A DNA stretch of 64,000 nt. It comes from Excoecaria cochinchinensis. Lineage: Eukaryota; Streptophyta; Magnoliopsida; Malpighiales; Euphorbiaceae. Position 1 is the first letter of the stretch. The number at the start of each line of letters is the position of its first letter. Made by a program: the position numbers and the translations under genes. Location of the stretch: the NCBI GenBank assembly GCA_947683425.1, contig CANTUQ010000031.1:3979001-4043000 (forward strand). The letters are read 5' to 3'. A model generated the notes under the pieces. That model saw nothing but the letters and a program-made list of their open reading frames with translations. It was not told the origin of the DNA and did not search any database. Positions 43,605-56,280 of the stretch are shown one piece after another.

Positions 43605-44767
43605 AGACCAGAAAATTAAAAGAAGAGAATAAATGCCCCGCGGGTCGAAAACCGAAAAAAGGTGGCCTTACTAAAATTGGGCGCCCTGTTAGGGTGAAAA
43701 CCGAAAAAAGGCATCCGGGGCAAAAATTAAGAGCCAAGAGAAAATGTTCAATCGAGAAAACTCGAGAGGGCCAATTGATAACAGGAGTTTGATGCTTACA
43801 AGATCTATTCCGAGATTAGGTGTAGTCTTGTGCTTTTGAACTCTTATTAAATAAGGATCATGTATGATGAAATCATATAGAAATGTACTCAATTTTGCAA
43901 TGAATAAAGAATACAGTTTTCATTTTCATTGTTTTCTTAGTTCTGCCTTAAAAAGAAATATATCACTTATTCATCTAATGACTATTGTCTAATCATTCTG
44001 TCGAAAGGTGCCTAAGCAGATATGTACTATTCACTCTTAGCGATGGTTCTGATGATAGCCTTCTCTTATAGTTCCTTCAAAAAACTAAAAAAAATCTTGA
44101 AAAAAAAGGCCGTTAGAGATGAAAATTGTAACTGGCTCTCTAAGCAAAAGTTAGGCCAAAGGGCAGGGTGAAAATCTGGAAACAGGCAGTCTGCCCTACA
44201 AAAAATGAATGAAATAAATAAGAGCTGCTAGACTGGGTTGGGTCCATTCCAGACAAAAGTTAGGCAAAGGGTTATGTGAAAATCCCCGAAGGGACGCATT
44301 TCCCATAAAGAAAAGCTAGTGTGAAAATCCACAAGGGACGCACTACCTTTAAAGCAATGACATTTGATGTCTGGAGCGATAAGGCGGCATTACTTCAGAT
44401 GATCATTCTTTAGTCAGATAATGCATGAGTCAGATCCTGGGCATATGATCATTGGCCAGGGGGCAAAGATGCACACTTGATGTCTCTCTCAGAAAATGTT
44501 TTAGGGTCAAAGTCCCTAAAGCCAAGATGTCACTCTTTCAGATCCTTGGAGGCGCGATGCAGCAGCCAAGCTATATCCTCAGCAGACCCTTAACCACCTA
44601 GGATAGAGTCAATCTATTTTTGCAAACATTTACATCTCATATCATATACACTTAAATTTTTTTATATATTTCTGCGCACATGACTTTGCAGGAAATATCT
44701 AAATGAAGATCATTGATTTTCGCACTTTTAGTAGTCTGTAGCAGACTCGATGCGGTCATCTGCGGAT
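43605..44767 (+). mobile_element. 3' untranslated region of E1, first part
   Basis: Non-coding. It has paired GAAAACCGAAAAAAGG blocks near 43645-43710 and GTGAAAATCC(C/A)C-AAGGGACGCA blocks near 44278-44350. The last bases enter the hairpin-repeat array and are cut by E2 within CATCTGCGGATG; the final five bases GGATG are a target duplication. Confidence 0.8.
44721..44754 (+). other. Quasi-palindromic repeat unit at the end of E1's left part
   Basis: Outer arms CGCA/TGCG enclose inner arms AGTCTG-TAG-CAGACT. It is the first unit of the array that resumes at 60055. Confidence 0.75.
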
Positions 44768-46248
44768 GTGTGACACGCGCCAAACCTTGTGGCTCCCGAA
44801 GGCCCGCTTTTAGGGCGATCGAGAGAGGTTCATGAAAACTTGTAAGGTATTTACAAGTGCGTCTATTTTGGGCAACAAGGAGATTTCATGGAGTCGCCAC
44901 CCAATAAAACATTGGAAAAGTTCGTCTCGCCTCAGTGAGTCTAAGACGGTGCATATTATCCATTTTGGGCAAACCGAAGGGGTCTTGGAGGCATTCACCC
45001 CAATAGAACATTGGAATGACCTTCTAACCCTAAGGAGCCTAGGATTGTAAATTGAGTCTTTTAGTGGGACACAAGAGGTATCTTGGAGATCCCATTCCAA
45101 TGAAACATCGAAATGGCCCTCTCGCCTCGTTGAGCCCAAAGACCAGAGAAAGTTCGGGACTCCCCATTTATTCATACCTTGGCTAAGTTTATAATCAAGT
45201 TTTGAATTTAGCGTTTCATGCCTTTTCTCATTCAATTTTAATGCAATTTAATTAAAACTCACGTCAATCATATAAAGAAAGCGGTAGATAAAGTAAATAA
45301 AAGCGCGTGAAAATAAATTACAATAAAATTAGGGGCGAAATACAATCCCCATTTGTAAATAAAATACAATTCATACATAAATCAGACTATTTATTAAAAA
45401 TGAGGACATCGGTCCTCTCATGCATAATTAGAGAAAATAATTTTAAAGTGACAATTTATTATGGATGAAAAAAGTTAGGACATTGGTCCCATTTTATTAG
45501 ATAAAACCCAATTTAGCTTAATAGAAATATTTTTGTGATTTTTTTAATTAACGTGCATAAAAAATAATTTATTACAAATTACATATTAAATAAGATAATG
45601 AAAGCAAAGTAATGAAAATAATAAAAAAAATAACCAATCAACTCCCAAATGGATCTTCAAATCTTCAAGGGCTCCCACTTAGTATGAAAAATACTCACAC
45701 ATAAAAATAGGTATTGAAAATAAAATAAAAAACAAACAAAAGTGAAGTTAGTAAAAAATTAATTAAACATATAACATGAAAACAATTAAATTAAGGCAAT
45801 CAAAATTGCATCATGTATGACAAGCCAATTAAAATGACATAATAAAAATATGCAATCTAATTAATTAACAATTTAGCATGCATAAAAGATAACATAATAA
45901 TAATAAAATTCAACATGCATAAACAAGCATAAAATAATGATGATAGAATTTAACATGCATAAAAATACAAAATAACAACAATAACATCCAATCATGCATA
46001 AAAAATATAATATACATAAAATTCAGCATGCATAAGAAATACAAATAATAATATTAATAATAATGATAATAGTATCAAATGATAGCAATAAACAAGGATA
46101 ATAAAACTTATAATAATAAAACTAACAATTGCAACTATAATAATAACAATAATAAACATAATGAAACCAAAGAGTATTAAACAACCCAAATTAAGCATGC
46201 AAGAATAAAATAGTATATGGCAAACTAATAAAACATGTTAAAACATGG

Positions 46249-46453
<205 letters not shown>

Positions 46454-47342
46454 CATCAAATAAGATGAACAATCCAATTAAATATGGAAGAATAAAATGA
46501 AAATAAAATATACCAATTATGCTAAAACATGTTAAATGATAATACTAATAATATATATGGACAAAAATGATGACAATAATATGAACATGAACAATTAAAT
46601 AAGAAATAAGAAATAAGAAATAATAATATGAACAATTAATAAAAAAAAAATAAGAAATATGAACAATTAAATAATAGATCTAAAAGAATTCACATGATAA
46701 TTAATTAGATAAAAACAAAAGAATAAGAAAATAAGAAGAAAATGATAGAACTAAAAGAATTTACATGTTAACTAATAAATTGGAAAAAAAATGAAATTAA
46801 AAAATGAAATTAAGAAATTGAACCAAGAATGTTTACCCTCAAAATTTATCTTGATGAAATGAAGGTAAGATCCAATTCCTTGTCTTGATTGTAAGAATAA
46901 AATTAGGAAAATAATATATTGAAAATGGATTTTTACTCAAGAACAAATAATTGATTTATTTGTCACAAAATAAAAATTGTTTGATGAAAAGAAGAAAAAT
47001 TACCAAGAACAAAAATTGTTATTTTTTTGTCTCAATAATTCACTTGGAAAAATTCTTTAGAAATTGAGAGAATTTGTTTGAGAGAAAAAAGAAGAAGAAA
47101 ATTAATTTTCTATAGAAAATCCCCCCCCCCCCCTAATTTTCCTCTAAAATTCCCATTTTATAACCCCAAAATTCAGAATTTTTTAATTAAGAAATTAAAT
47201 TGATTTAATTCCAATAACTACAAAAAACCACTGAATTTGATGGGTTGGAAGATAAAAAACTTTTAGAATTAAATTATGCAAAAAAAATGAGTTAAAAAGC
47301 ATTAAAAATGAAGAAAATATGGCCAAAAAGGCCATTGGGGCG

Positions 47343-47520
47343 AAAACGGCCGCACAAGGGTTGGAGACGCCCGTCGGAGCGCCCGACGGGCATCTCCAGC
47401 GCACGGGGCATGCGCCCAGCTTTGCGCAGCGGGCAGGCCGTCGCCCGCGCGTGCTCCACCTGCACGCCAGGGCTCTGCGGCGCGCCCCAAGCGCTGCCGC
47501 AGCCCGACATTCGCGCGTAA
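47343..47520. repeat. GC-rich island of the E2 3' LTR
   Basis: CpG-dense block with CGCCCGTCGGAGCGCCCGAC. It is homologous in place to, but diverged from, the islands at 33716, 59628 and 63176. Overlapping frames on both strands reflect base composition. Confidence 0.75.
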
Positions 47521-47759
47521 TTTCTTTTTTTCTAAATTTTCTATAAAACTCAAAAAATTAAAACTCACTTTTTTTACCCCAAAATAATTTTTAAAACATT
47601 TTTATAAATATTTTTAAAATACATTTTTTTTATTCCTAACAAATCAAACGACAAGGAAATTATCACTTCCGACTTTCATTCTTTTTGCCTATAAATCGGC
47701 ACACTTAATTTCATCATTGGGTAATCCTGATCAAGGCTACTCGAGACCCGATGTCTACA

Positions 47760-49790
47760 GTTGCCCCCAATTTTGGGGAGGCTAGTGTGTGGGTGCCTAG
47801 GTGAGCCAAAATTCAGGAAAAGGAAAGAAGCGCGTACCTGAGGTTGCCTCCTTCCAGCTGCTCTCTCGGGAACAGTGCTGTGATTCATCCTCTTGAGTTA
47901 CACTGAGTCGCTGACAAGACTACAAAGTGCCAGGGAACCATCCTAAGACGGTAATGCACCGGGTCTACTACAGACTATAAAAAAAGCAAGAAGAGGATTG
48001 CACTGAGTCTGTTACAGACTACTAAAAGTGCAAATGTCATCCGTAGGTAACGATGCGCCGAGCCTGCTACAGGCTATAAAAAACGCAAAAGAAGGACTGC
48101 ACCGAGTCTGCTACAGACTACAAAAAGTGCAAAAAGAGGACTGCACCGAGTCTGCTACAGACTACTAAAAGTGCAGTTGCCATCCGTAGATGACGATGCG
48201 CCGAGCCTGCTACAGGCTACAAAAAACGCAAAAGAAGAATTGCACCGAGTCTGCTACAGACTACAAAAAGTACAAAAAGAGGACTGCACCGAGTCTGCTA
48301 CAGACTACTAAAAGTGCAGTTGCCATCCGTAGATGACGATGCACCGAGCCTGCTACAGGCTACAAAAAACGCAAAAGAAGGATTGCACTAAGTCTGCTAC
48401 AGACTACAAAAAGTGCAAAAAGAGGACTGCACCGAGTCTGCTACAGACTACTAAAACTGCAACTGCCATCCGTAGATGAAGATGCGCCGAGCCTGCTATA
48501 GGCTACAAAAAAGCGCAAGAGGAGAACTACATCGAGTCGCTGACAAGACTACTAAAAGCGCAAGAGGGGAACTGCACCGAGTCTGCTACAAACTACAAAA
48601 AGTGCAGAGGTGTCATCCGCCGATGATCGCACCGAGTCTGCTACAGACTACTAAAAGTGCAAAAACCGATGATCTTCATTTAGATATTTCCTGCAAAACT
48701 ATGTGCACAGAAATATACACAAATATTTAAGTGTATATGATATGAGATGTAAATGTTTGTATGCGTGTATGATATGAGATGTAAATGTTTGTAAAAATAG
48801 ATTTACCCTTTCCTAGGTGGTTACGGGTCTGCTGAGGATATAGCTTGGCTGCTGTGTCGCGCTTCCAAGGATCTGAAAGATTGACATCTTGGCTTTAGGG
48901 ACTCTGACCCCAAAACATTTTCTGAGAGACATCAAGTGTGCATCTTTGCCCCCCGGCCAATGATCATAGGCCCAGGATTCCGACTCATGCATTATCTGAC
49001 TGAAATATGATCATCCGAAGTAATGCCGCCTTATCGCTCCAGACATCGAATGTCATTGCTTTAAAGGTAGTGTGTCCCTTGTGGATTTTCACACTAGCTT
49101 TTCTTTGTGGGAAATGCGTCCCTTCAGGGATTTTCACATAACCATTTGCCTAACTTTTGCCTGGAATTGACCCAACCCAATCCAGAGGCTCTTATTTATT
49201 TCATTCATTTTTTGTAGGGCAGACTGCCTGTTTCCAGGTTTTCACCCTGCCCTTTGGCCTAACTTTTGCTTAGAGAGCCAGTTATGGTTTTCATCTCTAA
49301 CGGCCTTTTTTTCATGATTTTTTTTTGAAGGAACTATAAGAGAAGGCTATCATCAGAACCACCGCTAAGAGTGAATAGCACATATCTGCTTAAGCACCTT
49401 CCGATAGAATGATTAGACAATAGTCATTAGATGAATAAGTGATATATTTCTTTTTAAGGCAGAACTAAAGAACAATGAAAATGTAAACTGTATTCTTTTA
49501 TTCATTGCAAAATTGAGTACATTTCTATATGATTTCATCATACATGATCCTTATTTAACAAGAATTCAAAAGCACAAGACTACACCTAATCTCGGAATAG
49601 ATCTTGTAAGCATCAAACTCCTATTATCAATCGGCCTTCTCGATTGAACATTTTCTCTCAGCCCTTAATTTTTGCCCAGGATGCCTTTTTTCGGTTTTCA
49701 CCCTAACAGGGCACCCAATTTTAGCAAGGCCGCCTTTTTTCGATTTTCAACCTGCGGGGCATTTATTCTCTTCTTTTTATTTTCTGGTCT
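47760..49790 (-). mobile_element. 3' untranslated region and polypurine tract of E2
   Basis: Next to the LTR the minus strand reads CCCCAAAATTGGGGGCAAC, the likely polypurine tract. Inwards come the hairpin-repeat array (about 47900-48680) and the GTGAAAATCC-type blocks and paired GAAAACCGAAAAAAGG region that match E1 43605-44600. No coding frame is credible. Confidence 0.82.
47900..48680 (-). repeat. Tandem array of quasi-palindromic units
   Basis: Higher-order units near 120 bp contain sub-units with inner arms GTCTG-CTA-CAGAC or GCCTG-CTA-CAGGC, enclosed by outer arms GCAC/GTGC or GCG/CGC. The paired changes keep the arms complementary. Spacers carry CATCCGTAGATGACGATG. Confidence 0.85.
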
Positions 49791-51029
49791 TTAGCCATGG
49801 AACCTTTTTAGTCTATCGACATTGACCGGGTCTTTAAACTCATTCCCATCGCCATCTGCTAAGATTGCTGCTCCCTTTGTTAGCAACGTTTTCAAAATGA
49901 ATGGGCCTTCCCAGGTTGGCCTGAATTTTCCCCGTATGTCTGGCACTCCTGGCCTCATCATCTTAAAGACCAAATACCCTTCTTTCAATGGGTGCTTTCG
50001 TACCTTCTTGGCAAAGGATCGAGCTAGTCTCTTCTGATAAACCTGATTGTTATAATAGTCTCTCAACCTATCTTCATCCAATAGATTCAACTGCAACAAT
50101 CGCTGTTGTGCCCATTCTGTCTCTGGAATCTCGGCTTCCATGACTACCCTTAAAGATTTCAGCTCAATTTCAACTGGCAAAATTGCTTCGGTTCCGTATA
50201 CCAAAGAGAATGGTGTTAATCCCGTAGAGGTTTTAACTGTGGTTCTATAACCCTAGAGTGCAAAAGGCAGCTTTTCTGCCCAATCTTTACAACTCTGAAC
50301 CATCTTGGCCAGTATTCTTTTCACATACTTGTTCGTCGCTTCAACCGCACTGTTAGCTTCAGGACGGTAAGGAGAAGACTTGTGATGCTAGATTCCATAC
50401 TTTTGAAGCATCTGTTTAGTTTTTGCTAAGAATTGTACCCCATTATCAGACACAATATGGTATGGGAGGCCATATCTACATATCAAATTCCACTCGATGA
50501 ACTTAGCCATATCCCTAGCATCAATCTTCTTAAAAGATTCAGCTTCGACCCACTTAGTGAAATAATCAATGGCAACTATAATGAACCTGTGCCCTTTGGA
50601 AGCTGTAGGACGTATCTCGCCTATGATATCTATCCCCCAAGCTGCAAATGGCTACGAAGATGTCAAATTATGTAGCTCTAAAACTGGCACATGCCTTAAA
50701 TTCGCGTATTGTTGGCATAACTGGCATTGCTTCACATAATTTGAACAATCCATATCCATTGTGAGCCAATAGAATCCTTGGCGCATGATCTTCTTTGCTA
50801 AGGCTAAGCCATTCATGTAAGCTCCACAGACTCCGGCATGAACCTCTTCCATAACCTTTTCAGCTTCTTTCTCCGCCAAGCACCTTAACTGGATACCATC
50901 GGCTTGCCTTTTATACAAAGTGCCATTTACACTGATGAATTGTGTGGACAACTTTCGAATCATCCTTTGGTCTTTCTCAGTGGCTTCCTCTAGAAAAACT
51001 GACCGTTCCAAGTAATTCTGAATGTCGTA
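49791..51029 (-). pseudogene. Integrase (E2)
   Basis: Counterpart of the E1 integrase, read from RSVFLEEATEKDQRM to DRLKRFHG. The zinc domain reads HAGVCGAYMNGLALAKK, so the second His is Tyr (CAC to TAC) and zinc binding is probably lost. CQLCQQ is kept. A TAG at 50652 replaces a Trp codon before PFAAWGIDIIGE and another TAG lies near 50254. The Asp and Glu motifs are otherwise readable. Upstream, the stop in NPW-stop-YDIQNY is shared with E1. Confidence 0.88.
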
Positions 51030-51600
51030 CTACCAAGGGTTTCCATCGGTGGCCCCAATATCCATCACCTGTTCGGCTTTAAAACAAGGTTTTTCCGAGC
51101 TAGAGATTAGCACGGGTTTCATAGCAACCCCCATTGGATTATCCCACATGGACACTAATGTCGCTAGAGCATCAGCCGATTGATTTTCATCCCCGGGGAT
51201 GAAGTGAAAGGTGCAAGTCTCAAACTGGCTACTCAACATTCTCAAGTGCTTTACATAAGGTAACAACCTCTCTTCCTTAACTGTCCATTCCCCTCTGATC
51301 TGCTGAATTACCAATGAAGAATCTCCGAAGACTTCTACGGTCTTTGCCCACAGAGAAAGCAGTGCTTCCAATCTGAAGATGCAAGCCTCATATTCTGCTT
51401 TATTATTGGTCGCCTTGTGCCTCAGCTTCTTGGCTAATGGCAACTTTTCACCATTCGGGGTTGTAAGAATAATCCCTGCTCCTGCCCCTTTACTGTTAAC
51501 TGCCCCATCAAAGAACAATTGCCAGCCTTGTACTGTTATGGCCATGACATCTTCTTCTGGGAAATTGTATTCGAACTGGTCTCCCTCAATAGGATGTTCA
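51030..51600 (-). pseudogene. Second, archaeal-like RNase H (E2)
   Basis: WQLFFDGAVNSKGAGAGII, NNKAEYEACIFRLEALLSL, EVFGDSSLVIQQIRGEW and DENQSADALATLVSMW keep all four acidic active-site residues. It is open from 51692 to the TAG at 51030. It is better kept than the first RNase H of the same element. Confidence 0.85.
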
Positions 51601-52863
51601 GCAAAGAACTCAGCTACAACTCTTCCCTTAATGGTTTTCCTGGTGATATATTCGATATTGAACTCCTGCAACAATAGTAACCACCTTCCCATCTTTCCTA
51701 GCAGAGAGGGCGCTTCCTGAAGTTACCTAAGTGGGTTATACTTGGCAACCGCTTGCACATTGCAAGAATGAAAGTAGTGTCGCAACTTCTTAGAAGCCCA
51801 AATAACTGCCAAGCAAATCTTTTCTACTTCAACATATTTGGCTTCATATGTTAGGAATTTCTTGCTAAGATAGTAAACAACAAACTCCACCCCAAAGTCA
51901 TCCTCCTGGGCCATCATGGCACCCACTGAATTGTCTTCTATCGCCAGATACAGGATTAATGGTTTGGCATAACGTGGTGGTCTTAAAACTGGAGGATTAA
52001 GGAGATAATCCTTAATAGTATCAAAGCCCAATTGACAATCATTATTCCACACCACAAGTTGATTCTTCCTAAGAAGCTTGAAGATGGGCTCACATACTGA
52101 AGCCAGCTTGGCAATAAACCGGCTGATGTACTGAAGCTTTCCCAGGAAACTTCTAACCTCTTTCTCTTTTTGAGGCACTGGCATCTCTCTGATGGCCCTG
52201 ACCTTGTCAGGATCTACTTCAATTCCTCTCTGGCTTACCACATGGCCTAACAGCTTACCTGAGGTAACTCCAAAAATGCACTTCTTGGGATTGAGGTGCA
52301 GATCATACTTATTGATCCTTTGAAAGAACTTTTCCAAAGCCTCGAAGTGACCCTCTCTGGTAGCTGACTTGATCATCATGTCGTCAACATACACCTCCAC
52401 TTCCTTGTGGATCAAATCGTTGAGAACTTTGGTAGTCATCCTCTGATAGGTTGCTCCTGCATTCTGTAGTCTGAAAGGTATGACTCGGTAAGCAAAATGT
52501 ACCCCATTCGGTTATGAAAGCTGTCTTTATTCGATCCACTATCTTGTTAAGGATTTGATTGTACCCTGCGTACCCGTCCACGAAGCTATACATCATGCAA
52601 GCAGCAGCAATATCTACCACCACATCAATATGAGGCAGAGGAAAATCATCTTTCGGGCAGGCTTTGTTCAGGTCCCGATAGTCCACACATACTCGAACTT
52701 TGTCATCCTTTTTAGCCACAGGAACTACATTAGCCAGCCACGTCGGGTATTTAACCTCCAGTAGAAACTTAGCCTCAATCTGCTTATGGATCTCCTCTTT
52801 CACCTTCTGAGCCCATTCTGGCCTAAGTCTTCTGAGCTTTTGCTTGACCGGTTTACTCTATGG
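51601..52863 (-). pseudogene. Reverse transcriptase and first RNase H (E2)
   Basis: 52384-52803 carries KYPTWLANVVPVAKKDDKV, CVDYRDLNKACPKDDFPLP and SFVDGYAGYNQ and leaves frame after TEWGTFC, the same T insertion as in E1. 51723-52439 carries YVDDMMIKS (YVDD at 52380-52391), KLLGHVVSQRGIEVDPDKV, then the first RNase H from KPLILYLAIEDNS to VQAVAKYNPLR. TAG CCA TAG precedes KPVKQKL as in E1. A TAA at 51723 is specific to E2. Confidence 0.92.
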
Positions 52864-53708
52864 CTAAGTTAGAATGGCATGTTCGGCTACATCTCGATCA
52901 ATTCCCGGTATGTCCTCGTAGGTCCAGGCAAAGACTTTTTCATATTTTTTCAATATTCTCTCAAATTTTATCCTCTCCTCAGCAGTTATGTCTGATGCTA
53001 TCAAAATTTCCTTTGGATTCTCCAAAGTTCCAAGATTAAATGCAGTCGTGCTAGTTGAGTTAATGTCAAAAATGAATGCATTATGTTTATGATCATGAGG
53101 AATGGAATCATCAGAAACATCACACAAGTAAGCAAAGTTATTCATCTCATTGATGTAATTAGAAGCATTAACATTGTCATCAAAAAGTTCTGGCATAAAA
53201 AGACTATCTAAACAACTACTGTCTTCATCTTCTGTCGATGATGATGTTGCAGCCGGCTGGGCTTTGACTTCTTAGCTTGGTGGAGGCTTTTCAACTACCT
53301 CCGGTGAGATCTCTAAATCTTCAAACTTCAGCTCTGGCTTACCATCTTTTCTTTTCCCTTCAACCTAGTAGCTAACAGCTAATCAGTGACAATCTCCTCG
53401 GGCCCATCCCTGTCCCAAATATTGCACTGAGTCATGATCTCCTCATCCCAGAAGTTCTCTGCGGGCTTGATAACTCCAAGATCCTAGTCAAAGACATTAT
53501 TGAAAATTTCAAACCCCGGAATGGTCTTTCCATCCGCCCACTGAGGCTCTTCTTCTCCAGTATAAGCACAGACCAAAGATGAGGGAACAAAACTCTATGA
53601 AATATGGGGAATCTTCTTCGATACTTTCTTCCTGCCATGCTCTCCTTTGTAGCCCAGACCCTTTCGATCTTTTTGGCCTTGTGTTTTGATGGCATCTTGC
53701 AACCCCTG
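52864..53708 (-). pseudogene. Protease to RT linker (E2)
   Basis: 52864-53196 encodes PELFDDNVNASNYINEMNNF to RDVAEHAI. Upstream, the region to 53700 matches E1 39701-40200 but carries its own stops and a one-base loss near 53340. E1 has a different loss nearby. Confidence 0.7.
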
Positions 53709-54728
53709 CTAATTTTTACCCAATTCGGCCCCTGGGAGGAAGTGCATCCTCTTCATCATGTTCATCACCTGAGAGCTACCTGCCAAGCCCTGCTCCTCAC
53801 CAATCACTGATACGTGAAAGCCACTAAATGGCTGATTAGAGATCCCCAAGGCAGACACTTGGTTCTCTCTCGCGGATTTTATGGTCACCACCTCCCCTTC
53901 ATGAGGTATCTTTACCATTTGGTTTAGGGTGGATGGCACTCCTCCCAAATTATGGAACCACGGTCTTCCCAGTAGGGCTGAGAAATTTGCCGAGATAGGC
54001 AAGACCACAAATTCTGCTTCTGTCTCAACGGGCCCAGTCCTAACTAGAGCTCTGAATGTTCCCGATGCCTATCTCCGAGAATTATCGTAGGCTGTGATGG
54101 TCAGATCAGACTTACTCAACATACTCTCGTCCAGCCCAAAAGCCTGAAGTGCCACCAAAGGGCAGACATTTATGGATGACCCATCATCAACCATAACGCA
54201 AGCGGTATGCTTGCCGTTAATTTGAGCCTTAATGTATAGTGGTCGGTTGTGATTGCGGCCTTCAGCTGGCAAATCTGCATCAGAAAACACCAGTCTTTCC
54301 CCTGATCCCCCCTTGATGAGATCTAGCAGCTTGGATGGAGAAATTGTGGTGGCTATGGTGGACTCACACAAAGCCTCAACTAACTTCTGTCTATGAGAAG
54401 GGGATTGCCTTATAACGTCCCAAATAGATATCTGAGTCGTGGTCTTTTTCAGCTGCTTTACTATGGGATTTTTTTTCGGCTCCTTCTCCACAGGTGCATG
54501 CACTGAGTCCTGCTGCTTCTCAACTTCGGGGACCACTCTCCCACTTCTTGTTACAGCCCCAACTCTTTCCTCCTCCTCCGAATCCCATGGATCCGTGAAC
54601 TCTCCATCTTTCTCCTCTTCATCTTCGTCTCCACTCTCACTAGTGGACCAACAGTCTATCGCCACCACGGGAATCCCTTCTTCACTTGCCTCAGGGCGAG
54701 TGACAGCGATGTAATCATTTCCATACAA
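53709..54728 (-). pseudogene. Protease and acidic gag C-terminus (E2)
   Basis: From 54728 it reads YGNDYIAVTRPEASEEGIPV, an acidic stretch, SDADLPAEGRNHNRPLYIKA and CVMVDDGSSINVCPLVAL with the DDGSS active site. A TAG at 54069 replaces a Gln, then SANFSALLGRPWFHNLGGVP continues to 53709 in the same frame. Here gag and protease share one frame, so the E1 frameshift is not ancestral. Confidence 0.86.
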
Positions 54729-54731
54729 ATC

Positions 54732-56280
54732 TTAAAGGACATACCATTCGGGTAGGCTTGACCCAATCATAAAGACAGGCGGTGGCACAGCATTGAAATT
54801 AGACTTCTTCTTGCTCTCCCTCTTTTCACGATCGGTGATCTGCTTACTATCGATCAGATCCTGAATTTGATGCCTCAGCTTAAAGCAATTGTCTATCAGA
54901 TGCCCAGTATGTTGGTGAAAGGCACAGTATTCGGTCTCTTTATGCCCTGATTCCCCTTGGGTCCTAGCTGGCCTAGGTGGCAGGGGTTGTAGCTTCCCCT
55001 CCTTCATCAACCTCTTCAGTACCCATGACAATGGCCTACCCAAATTTGAGAAGTCCATCTGATTCACTCCTGTTGCCGAGACCTCAGCTGTCTTCGCACT
55101 TCTGTTACCACCACTGGAACTAGCTAACTTGGTTGCACCTTGATTGTTGTAGCCCTTCTTGGCATAAGCCTCACTACTTGCCCTTCTGGCCATATATTCT
55201 CCTTCTGCCTCTATAGCAATGTCCTTCAAGGACTCCCAATCTTTCAGCCCCTTCATTTTCAGTCCATCTCTCAGATATGGGCTAGCATTCCGAATGAATA
55301 ATCGGATCTGATCAGGTGTATCGGGTTCGCGCTTCATCTCCATAACCCGATTCCTCCACTGAGTGAGGTATTCATGGAAAGACTCCCCAGCCTTCTGCTG
55401 CAACAGCTCTAGATCCTTCATTGTGGCCTCCATCCGGGTACTGCAATCGTATTGCCTTAAGAACTCTTCAGTCAACAAGTCCCAGTCTTCTTTTGACCTC
55501 CTATCCAGCCCATGGTACCAGTCAATGGCAGCCCCTGTAAGACTCAAGCAAAAGTACTCTATCTTCTGCTTGTTTGTTAAAGTTGTCCCCTTCATGACTA
55601 GTGAGTACTGCTTGATGTGTGCAGCAGGGTTAGAGGTGCCGTCAAATTTTGGAATGTCAGGCATCCTGAAATTCTGGGGGATCAGATCATCCCCATCCAG
55701 CTCACGATCCTCTGGGTTCATTCCCCTTCCTACCGTCATCATCCTTGTCATAGCTTGAAATTTCTCCTCCATCTTCCTCCACATTGCTTCCTCTAGCTTA
55801 GGCGACTTTCCCTTTGCCACCTTCTATTCCTCTTGGTCCTCCCATAAGTCAACCTCAGATTTAGGGCCTTCTCTATGCTCTAGAGGTACTGGTGCTCTTT
55901 GCTCAACCACAGGTGGGTCAGCCACAGCAGGGGGATCCTCTCTCACAGCCCCTCGTTCATCTTGCCCCCTAATAGGAGTAGCAGCTTATTGCCCCGCAAG
56001 TGGAGCTAAGGTAGTGGCAAGGTTGCCCATCATGGCCATCATTCTGGCCTCAAACTCTTCCATTCTTCTCCCTACTTCCTCTGTAATCATTGCCCTGGTT
56101 GCATCAGACCCACTGGCTGGATTAAACATACTTGTATGAGCTGATGATTCTGAAGAGAAAGTCTCACTACGCTCTAAAAGAGAATTCAAACTCTGATATG
56201 ATACTAGCTCTGGTAACCCCAAGAGTGGAATCCTTCTCAACCGACCGTCGGGACCCCTAAACCACCCGGGCAAATCTATG
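54732..56280 (-). pseudogene. Gag (E2)
   Basis: One frame with stops at 55986 (TAA for CAA), at the TAG after VDLWEDQEE (about 55827, shared with E1) and at 54732 (TAA for CAA). It has RRIPLLGLPELVSYQS, MFNPASGSDATRAMITEEVG, KMPD-type sequence RMPDIPKFDGTSNP, EYFCLSLTGAAIDWYHGLD and a zinc knuckle YCAFHQHTGHLIDNC. The frame is open upstream to about 56295 without an ATG; the Met of MFNPAS is the first conserved one. Confidence 0.9.

Larger units (their letters stand above)
33479..44767 (+). mobile_element. Element E1: Tat/Ogre-like Ty3/gypsy, 5' part
   Basis: 5' LTR, perfect tRNA-Arg primer site, leader, gag, protease, RT, first RNase H, second (archaeal-like) RNase H, integrase and 3' untranslated region follow in Tat order. 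The E2 insertion at 44767/44768 splits the 3' untranslated region, which resumes at 60055 and again at 63563. The 3' LTR is not in the window. Stops and indels occur in every domain. Confidence 0.93.

Noticed and set aside
47900..48680. CRISPR-like array
   Set aside because: The regular spacing at first suggests repeat and spacer, but the spacers are themselves repeated and the array is the 3' untranslated region of a plant retrotransposon.
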